From Verrucomicrobiales bacterium (lineage in GTDB: Bacteria > Verrucomicrobiota > Verrucomicrobiia > Verrucomicrobiales > DEV007), in NCBI GenBank assembly GCA_013911195.1, contig JACETS010000134.1:1-6874 (forward strand): 6,874 bases of DNA, written 5' to 3'. The notes below the pieces were generated by a model. It saw nothing but the letters and a program-made list of their open reading frames with translations, made no database searches and was not told where the DNA came from. Below, piece after piece: positions 1 to 4,428 of the stretch. Made by a program: the position numbers and the translations under genes. Positions within the stretch are counted from its first letter, which is position 1, and every line of letters starts with the position of its first letter.

Positions 1-99
1 AATAAATGTGGAAAATAAAAGAAAAAAAGGTCTCAAGAAGAGAATGAGAAGCCGACCTCGATATGATACCGAATAATTTTTTGATTTAATAATCCTATG

Positions 100-128
100 T
101 TATTACAAAAATTACTGAAATTTATAAT
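100..128 (+). promoter_or_regulatory. Candidate sigma-70-type promoter for the NfeD-like/flotillin operon
   Basis: A perfect TATAAT hexamer sits at 123-128. A 17-base spacer separates it from a poor -35 match, TTATTA at 100-105 (three of six consensus bases). Transcription would start near 135, giving a leader of about 50 bases before the ATG at 186. In DNA this AT-rich a TATAAT can occur by chance, so the call rests on the -10 match and its placement. Confidence 0.4.
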
Positions 129-157
129 GGTATTCTAACAAATTTTTATCCATTATA
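123..157. repeat. Inverted repeat overlapping the candidate -10 box
   Basis: TATAATGG (123-130) is perfectly complementary, in reverse, to CCATTATA (150-157), with 19 bases between the arms. The left arm contains the whole -10 hexamer and the right arm lies just past the predicted transcription start. That geometry would suit an operator, but eight-base AT-rich pairings arise easily by chance. I recognise no regulator consensus. Confidence 0.3.
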
Positions 158-185
158 TAGATAATAGAATTTTTACCCTGAATTA

Positions 186-800
186 ATGATAGACGGAATA
201 CTAGAATCATATGCGGCGATGGAGCCAGCAATGAAGATCTTTGTGACTTTAGGTTCGGTCTCAAGCTGTGTTCTATTCATCCAAATGCTCTTTCTCCTTT
301 TGTTTGGTGGAGATCTTGATTTTGAATTGGGTGAAGTTGGTGAGGGCGGTGGTACAGGAATATTCTCAGTTCGTAGTGTAGGGTCATTTTTTGTGGGTTT
401 TGGATGGACTGGAGCCATGCTGCTTGAGAGGGGGCATAACTTGGGAGTGGCAACTCTCGGAGCAACTGTCATGGGCAGTATAATTCTGACGTGCTTTGTA
501 GCCATGATGAGGTGGATGCAAAATTTTAAATCAGATGGAACCATTAATTATAAAAATGCGGTCGGTAATATTGGAACGGTTTACGTGCCTGTTCCTCCAA
601 AGAGAAAAGGAATAGGCCAGATTGAGGTTCAACTTCAAGGTCGTCTAGCTGTCGTTGGAGCAGTGACCGATGATGAAGAAAAAATTGGAAACAGGACTGC
701 AGTTAGAGTTAAGGAATTAGTCGATTTAAGAACACTTTTAGTTGAAAGATTGGAAATCGAATCCGATGAAAAAGAAAATTTGAGTCCCACTGAAACTTAA
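186..800 (+). CDS. NfeD/YuaF-like membrane protein (flotillin partner)
   Basis: A 204-residue integral membrane protein. I see three hydrophobic segments at about residues 17-40, 62-80 and 86-108, and a GGDLD motif right after the first. A soluble C-terminal part (about 117-190) has the glycine/valine-rich beta pattern of an NfeD-type OB-fold. There is no ClpP-like serine protease domain, so this is the short NfeD class (compare YuaF of Bacillus subtilis, YqiJ of E. coli). Proteins of this class are encoded next to flotillins and are thought to help organise or stabilise flotillin membrane domains. The flotillin follows after 18 bases, which supports that role and one transcript. The start at 186 has no ribosome-binding motif. 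An in-frame ATG at 231 (residue 16) is preceded by GGAG at 221-224 with a six-base spacer and would keep all three helices, so it is a real alternative. The last 15 or so residues are charged and probably disordered. Family call is firm; the exact partner role is inferred. Confidence 0.82.
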   Translation: MIDGILESYAAMEPAMKIFVTLGSVSSCVLFIQMLFLLLFGGDLDFELGEVGEGGGTGIFSVRSVGSFFVGFGWTGAMLLERGHNLGVATLGATVMGSIILTCFVAMMRWMQNFKSDGTINYKNAVGNIGTVYVPVPPKRKGIGQIEVQLQGRLAVVGAVTDDEEKIGNRTAVRVKELVDLRTLLVERLEIESDEKENLSPTET

Positions 801-818
801 AATAAAAAATAAAAAAAT

Positions 819-2300
819 ATGAATATACCTTTATCATTATTAGCTCAGGATTCTTCTGGAGGAGGGAGTCAGTTTATGTTGATTCTTACGGTCAGCTTAG
901 TAGTCGTTGGTCTAGGAATGCTGATCTTCTTCTTTTCGAGATACCAAAAGTGTCCATCTGACAGAATTCTTGTCATTTACGGTAAAACCGGCTCTGGGAT
1001 GTCCTCGAAGTGTTTGCATGGTGGTGCAGCGTTTGTGTGGCCTGTATTTCAGGCCTTTGAATACCTAGATTTGACTCCAATTCCAATTGATATCCCACTT
1101 GAGGGAGCGCTTTCCAAGCAGAACATTAGGGTTAATACTCCATCAACTTTTACGGTAGGTATTTCCACTGATCCAGGGGTGATGGCCAATGCGGCGGAAC
1201 GTTTGTTGGGTCTTCAATTGACTCAGGTCAGAGACTTGGCAAGAGACATTATTTTCGGTCAGATGCGTGTTGTCATTGCGACGATGGATATTGAAGCCAT
1301 TAATGCGGATAGGGATCAGCTTATTGAGCGAATTTCAGATGGGGTAGAAGGGGAGCTTCGAAAGGTCGGTCTTCGATTGATCAACGTGAACATTCAGGAC
1401 ATTACTGACGAATCTGGTTACCTAAATGCGCTCGGTCAAGAGGCTTCATCCAGAGCTATTAACGATGCTAACGTTGCAGAGGCAAATAACAAAAGAAAAG
1501 GTGAAATTGGAGTTGCTGAAGCTCAAAGAGATCAGAGGGTCGCAGTTTCTGCCTCTCAAGCTTCTGCAGTTGAGGGGGAAAACTTGGCGAAAGTGAAAGT
1601 CGCTGAGTCAGATGCCCAGAGACGTGAAAGAGAGGCTGAGGCTGAGAGATTGGCATCGGCTGCAGAGAAAGTGAAACAAGCGCAAGCCCTTGAGGAAGCG
1701 TATGCATCTGAGAAAACGGCTGAGGACGCTAGATCAGAAAGAGAGAAATCAACACAATATGCTAACGTTGTGGTTCCAGCAGAAATCGAAAAAGCCAAGA
1801 TCGAAACTCTTGCTGAAGCGGACGCTGAAAAAATTCGTCGTCTCAAGAAAGGTGAAGCGGATGGTATACAATCACTCATGGAAGCGGAGGCGAAAGGTAC
1901 TCTAGCTGCCCTTCAGGCGAAGGCGCAAGGTTTTGGCGAAATTGTTCAGTCATCTGGTGGTGCTGCCGATGATGCAACACTTCTTCTTGTAACTGAGCAA
2001 CTACCACAATTGATCGAAGAGCAGGTGAAGGCCATTTCAAATCTTAAGATTGATAAGGTTACTGTTTGGGACTCGGGAAAGGGTGATGGAGGGAAGAATG
2101 ACACGGCTAACTTCATGTCAGGCCTTGTTGGAGCCCTTCCTCCATTACACGATTTGACAAAGAACGTCGGTATTGAGTTGCCTGAATTTCTAGGTAAGTT
2201 GAGTAGTGATCCAGCTGGTGCAGCTAAGCTCATTGAGAAAGCGAAATCGGTGACACCACAGCAACCACAGAGTTCAACAGATAACGGGCAGCAGTCCTAA
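819..2300 (+). CDS. Flotillin family protein (SPFH domain, YuaG/FloT-like)
   Basis: A 493-residue membrane-anchored scaffold protein. One hydrophobic segment (about residues 19-40) follows a short polar N-terminus. A SPFH/band-7 domain covers about 45-215, including the GGAAFVWPVFQ stretch and the typical flotillin run ending near NIQDITDESGYLNALG. An Ala/Glu/Lys/Arg-rich coiled coil spans about 215-385. The tail holds a flotillin C-terminal signature (LPQLIEEQVKAISNLKIDKVTVWDSG), then a hydrophobic/Gly-Pro segment and a Gln/Ser-rich end. Flotillins oligomerise at the inner face of the membrane and mark ordered lipid domains that host signalling, secretion and transport proteins. Length and C-terminal signature fit the FloT/YuaG class rather than the shorter FloA class. 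A cysteine at residue 45 lies just after the membrane segment. The gene is second in an operon with an NfeD-like gene and is followed by an intrinsic terminator. The ATG is preceded only by an A-rich tract, with no Shine-Dalgarno motif. Overlapping frames at 1468-1905 are artefacts of the coiled-coil composition. Confidence 0.93.
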   Translation: MNIPLSLLAQDSSGGGSQFMLILTVSLVVVGLGMLIFFFSRYQKCPSDRILVIYGKTGSGMSSKCLHGGAAFVWPVFQAFEYLDLTPIPIDIPLEGALSKQNIRVNTPSTFTVGISTDPGVMANAAERLLGLQLTQVRDLARDIIFGQMRVVIATMDIEAINADRDQLIERISDGVEGELRKVGLRLINVNIQDITDESGYLNALGQEASSRAINDANVAEANNKRKGEIGVAEAQRDQRVAVSASQASAVEGENLAKVKVAESDAQRREREAEAERLASAAEKVKQAQALEEAYASEKTAEDARSEREKSTQYANVVVPAEIEKAKIETLAEADAEKIRRLKKGEADGIQSLMEAEAKGTLAALQAKAQGFGEIVQSSGGAADDATLLLVTEQLPQLIEEQVKAISNLKIDKVTVWDSGKGDGGKNDTANFMSGLVGALPPLHDLTKNVGIELPEFLGKLSSDPAGAAKLIEKAKSVTPQQPQSSTDNGQQS

Positions 2301-2325
2301 TTTTATTTTAAGTTTTACTTAATTC

Positions 2326-2359
2326 AGAGGGTGGCTCATTTTTGGGCCACCCTTTTTTT
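2326..2359 (+). terminator. Intrinsic terminator after the flotillin gene
   Basis: GGGTGGC at 2329-2335 pairs perfectly with GCCACCC at 2346-2352. A T-G and a C-G pair close it further (2336-2337 with 2344-2345), leaving a six-base AT loop. Bases 2326-2328 can extend the foot, and seven T residues follow at 2353-2359. It lies 26 bases past the flotillin stop. The convergent trkA gene ends at 2368, on the other side. In that direction the hairpin is not followed by a clean U run, so it is mainly a plus-strand terminator, though the stem may also help end the trkA transcript. Confidence 0.9.
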
Positions 2360-2367
2360 ATTTTAAA

Positions 2368-3720
2368 TTAGCGTGCCACTAATTTTAAAAACGATTTTTT
2401 AGCTTCATCTGAGACTATAGAAAACACAGTGTCTCCGACGTCGATTACATCATTGGCACTCGCAACTTTGGCATGAATTCCCTTGATCAATGCAATGAAT
2501 ATGGAACCCGCGGGAAGTGCAATTTCTTCAATTTTCTTTCCAGCTACTTTGGATTTTTCACGAATTGTTGTTTCGATAATTTCACCTGCTGGAATTTTTT
2601 TAACAACGTGATACTTATCGGAAGTAATGAACCTCATTAGTTCTCTTCTCACTGTTTCTCTAGGAATAATCGCCTCTTTAATCCCGAGTTTATTTTTTGA
2701 TTGGTTTACTGAGTTGGCATAATCAGTCCGATGAATGAGAGGAAGGCAGTTTTTAGTGCCTAAATTATGTGCCTGCAAGCAAGTCATGACATTATCCTCA
2801 TCACTTTGAGTGGTGGAGATAAAGAAATCAGCTTCACCAATTTGTTCTTCACGCAATTCATTTAATGATGTTGCATCTGCATGAATGACAGTCGCAGTTC
2901 CTGCAAGTTCTTCTGCTAATTGTTCTGCGAGATCCTGATCCTTCTCAAATATTCGGATCTGACATCCCCAAGAGCTAATCATTTGAGCGAGCGAAACGCC
3001 ATATTCGCCACCTCCAAGGATGACGATGTTGGTTGACTTCTCTTTTTCATTTTTACTCCTCAGTGTTGATGCTGTTTTGGAGAGTTTACTGGGATCACCG
3101 AATAGGGTGATCTGATCATTCGCCTGGATTATTTCTTCTGCAGTAGGAATAAACGATTTTTCAGCTCTTTGAATTGCAGCAACTCTGACTCTTTCGGGAA
3201 GATTTAATTCAATCAGAGATTTACCACAAGCAGTGCTGTGATCAGGTATTCTTACCTGCTGAATTTCAATTCTACCTCTGGCTATTTCTTGAATGGCAAT
3301 GCCATCCGGATTTCTAATATGTTTTGAAATTTCAATTGCAGATAGTCTTTCTGAACTAAAGATATGGTCTAAAGAAAAATTACCTCGGTAATCAAAAATC
3401 CATTCCTCTCTTACTAGTTGAGGAGACACCCTACATATGGCTTTTTTTGTGCCTAGTCTTTTTGAGATTTCGCATGCCACAAGATTTGTTGCGTCATGGC
3501 TAGTCAGAGCAAATATTAGATCAGCTTCAGAAACTCCAGCCTCAAGCAATAATTCTACCGAGGTGCCACTACCATGAATGACTCGACCATCAATTTCATT
3601 GGAGCAAGAATCAGCTAATTTTTCGTTGCTTTCGATAACAACAATATCATGAGCCGCGCCGGACAAGCTTCTAGCAAGGTGCAAGCCAATCTGACCTGCT
3701 CCGATAATAATGATATTCAT
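2368..3720 (-). CDS. trkA: Trk potassium transport regulatory subunit TrkA
   Basis: A 450-residue cytoplasmic protein, close to the usual full TrkA length (458 in E. coli), built as two RCK_N-RCK_C tandems. The first Rossmann lobe starts at residue 1 with GAGQIG (7-12) and ends strand two with an acidic residue (E30), the NAD(H)-type pattern. Its RCK_C part covers about 137-220. The second lobe starts near 230 with GGGEYG (236-241) and E259, and its RCK_C part is about 370-448. Both nucleotide sites look intact. TrkA forms the gating ring under the TrkH/TrkG (or KtrB-like) potassium-translocating subunit and regulates uptake in response to bound nucleotides. No channel subunit is in the window. 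The gene lies 30 bases downstream of maf on the same strand, so they are probably co-transcribed. No Shine-Dalgarno sits at the usual distance before the ATG. The only purine patch, AGGT, is about 20 bases upstream. Confidence 0.93.
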   Translation of the reverse strand: MNIIIIGAGQIGLHLARSLSGAAHDIVVIESNEKLADSCSNEIDGRVIHGSGTSVELLLEAGVSEADLIFALTSHDATNLVACEISKRLGTKKAICRVSPQLVREEWIFDYRGNFSLDHIFSSERLSAIEISKHIRNPDGIAIQEIARGRIEIQQVRIPDHSTACGKSLIELNLPERVRVAAIQRAEKSFIPTAEEIIQANDQITLFGDPSKLSKTASTLRSKNEKEKSTNIVILGGGEYGVSLAQMISSWGCQIRIFEKDQDLAEQLAEELAGTATVIHADATSLNELREEQIGEADFFISTTQSDEDNVMTCLQAHNLGTKNCLPLIHRTDYANSVNQSKNKLGIKEAIIPRETVRRELMRFITSDKYHVVKKIPAGEIIETTIREKSKVAGKKIEEIALPAGSIFIALIKGIHAKVASANDVIDVGDTVFSIVSDEAKKSFLKLVAR

Positions 3721-3750
3721 AATAAAATATTGATTTGATTACCTATCTGA

Positions 3751-4341
3751 TTAAGTGGCTGGAAAAGTATTAAAGGAATGGGCTAGTGCTTCTTTTACTT
3801 CGGACATCGGTAGTCCTACGACATTGGTGAAAGATCCAGAGTATTTTTCGATGATGAGCTCCCCATGATCTTGTGCGGCGTAAGCGCCTGCTTTATCAAG
3901 AGGGTTAATTACTTTGACGTATTGGCTAATTTCCTTACCTGAGAGGGGTTTAAAAGTGACTTCTGTATTAACATAGAAGGTTTCATTTTTTTCTTTTTGG
4001 ATAATACAAACTCCTGTGGTGACAATATGGGTTCTTCCTGACAATCTCGCAAGCATCTTAACAGCTTCTTCCATATCTGAGGGTTTTCCGAAGATTTCAT
4101 TATCTAGAGAAACCACTGTATCTGCCCCTATAACGATTTTTTCCTGATTATTTTGTGCAATTGGAGATGCTTTGATTTGTGCGTTTTGAACTGTCAAATC
4201 CCATGGAATCATGAATTTGTCACTAATTTCTTCTGCATCTGAAACTATAATTTCAAACTTAAAGCCAGCTTCTAACATGAGCCGTTTTCTTCGGGGTGAG
4301 GAAGAGGCCAGAATGATGGTATCCATATTCAATAATGGCAT
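3751..4341 (-). CDS. maf: Maf family nucleoside triphosphate pyrophosphatase (YhdE-like, dTTP/UTP type)
   Basis: A 196-residue soluble enzyme of normal Maf length. Maf proteins hydrolyse nucleoside triphosphates to monophosphates plus pyrophosphate, acting on non-canonical or excess nucleotides, and have been linked to septum control in Bacillus. All expected motifs are visible: SSSPRR (residues 13-18), AQIKA with its lysine (54-58), GADTVV with the catalytic aspartate D74 (72-77), GKP (85-87), LSGRTH (100-105), DKAGAYAAQ (149-157) and NVVGLP (173-178). In characterised proteins the KAGAYxxQ form marks the YhdE-like dTTP/UTP class rather than the YceF-like m7GTP class, so that substrate is inferred. 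The ATG at 4341 gives a five-residue extension. The ATG at 4326 (residue 6, starting MDTIILASSSPRRK) fits many Maf N-termini equally well. Neither has a ribosome-binding motif, so the start is uncertain. It precedes trkA on one likely transcript and is divergent from metH. Confidence 0.92.
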   Translation of the reverse strand: MPLLNMDTIILASSSPRRKRLMLEAGFKFEIIVSDAEEISDKFMIPWDLTVQNAQIKASPIAQNNQEKIVIGADTVVSLDNEIFGKPSDMEEAVKMLARLSGRTHIVTTGVCIIQKEKNETFYVNTEVTFKPLSGKEISQYVKVINPLDKAGAYAAQDHGELIIEKYSGSFTNVVGLPMSEVKEALAHSFNTFPAT

Positions 4342-4360
4342 GAAAAAAGATAAAATTAAA

Positions 4361-4376
4361 ACATATCAACATATCA
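4361..4376. repeat. Tandem direct repeat ACATATCA x2
   Basis: Two perfect back-to-back copies of ACATATCA occupy 4361-4368 and 4369-4376 in the maf/metH spacer. A third, inverted TGATAT lies at 4385-4390 and forms the inverted repeat listed next. Repeated short motifs between divergent genes often bind a regulator, but low complexity may explain this one. I do not recognise the motif. Confidence 0.45.
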
Positions 4377-4390
4377 TAATTTGTTGATAT
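4363..4390. repeat. Inverted repeat in the maf/metH divergent spacer, possible operator
   Basis: ATATCAACA at 4363-4371 pairs perfectly with TGTTGATAT at 4382-4390 across a ten-base gap, giving a 28-base dyad. It lies just upstream of the candidate metH -35 box and inside the likely 5' leader of maf. It could be a binding site for a dimeric regulator of either gene, or a weak hairpin in the maf leader. It does not resemble the MetJ box (AGACGTCT type). Function is inferred from placement only. Confidence 0.4.
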
Positions 4391-4391
4391 A

Positions 4392-4420
4392 TTGTTTTTA
4401 TACAGTATTTTCAGTATATT
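4392..4420 (+). promoter_or_regulatory. Candidate metH promoter
   Basis: TTGTTT at 4392-4397 and TATATT at 4415-4420 (five of six -10 bases) are separated by 17 bases. Transcription would begin near 4427, only a base or two before the metH ATG at 4429, which would make the messenger nearly leaderless. That would agree with the missing ribosome-binding motif. The spacer also contains two imperfect 9-base tandem units, CAGTATTTT (4403-4411) and CAGTATATT (4412-4420). Promoter calls in such AT-rich DNA are weak. Confidence 0.3.
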
Positions 4421-4427
4421 TTGTAAA
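4397..4427 (-). promoter_or_regulatory. Candidate maf-trkA promoter
   Basis: Read on the minus strand, TTTACA (plus positions 4422-4427, five of six -35 bases) is followed after a rather long 19-base spacer by TATAAA (4397-4402). Transcription would start near 4390, giving a leader of about 50 bases that includes the inverted repeat at 4363-4390. It overlaps the candidate metH promoter, so the two units may compete or be co-regulated. The long spacer keeps confidence low. Confidence 0.25.
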
Positions 4428-4428
4428 T

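Larger units (their letters stand above)
1..185. other. Non-coding leader upstream of the NfeD-like gene
   Basis: AT-rich stretch with no open frame I would defend and no tRNA-like or rRNA-like structure. Positions 1-60 are purine-rich. They allow only weak pairings (AGGTC at 28-32 with GACCT at 54-58, or TCTCA at 31-35 with TGAGA at 45-49), followed at a distance by a T run near 77-82. This could be the remnant of a terminator for a gene to the left, but the stem is too short to call. The right half holds the candidate promoter and inverted repeat listed separately. Confidence 0.5.

Noticed and set aside
28..82. Possible terminator at the left edge (AGGTC...GACCT with a later T run)
   Set aside because: The stem is five bases with a 21-base loop and the T run is about 19 bases away. 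This is not a credible intrinsic terminator.
173..544. Minus-strand open frame of 123 residues antisense to the NfeD-like gene
   Set aside because: It is a composition shadow of a well-supported membrane-protein gene. The product is Pro/Ser/Thr-rich without a domain.
1468..1905. Open frames on both strands inside the flotillin gene (79, 107 and 71 residues)
   Set aside because: They fall in the Ala/Glu/Lys-rich coiled-coil region, whose codon composition suppresses stops in other frames. They have no recognisable domains and no own start signals.
4342..4428. SAM or cobalamin riboswitch upstream of metH
   Set aside because: The spacer is only 87 bases, extremely AT-rich, and lacks the conserved cores of both classes. 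Candidate promoters sit too close to the start.
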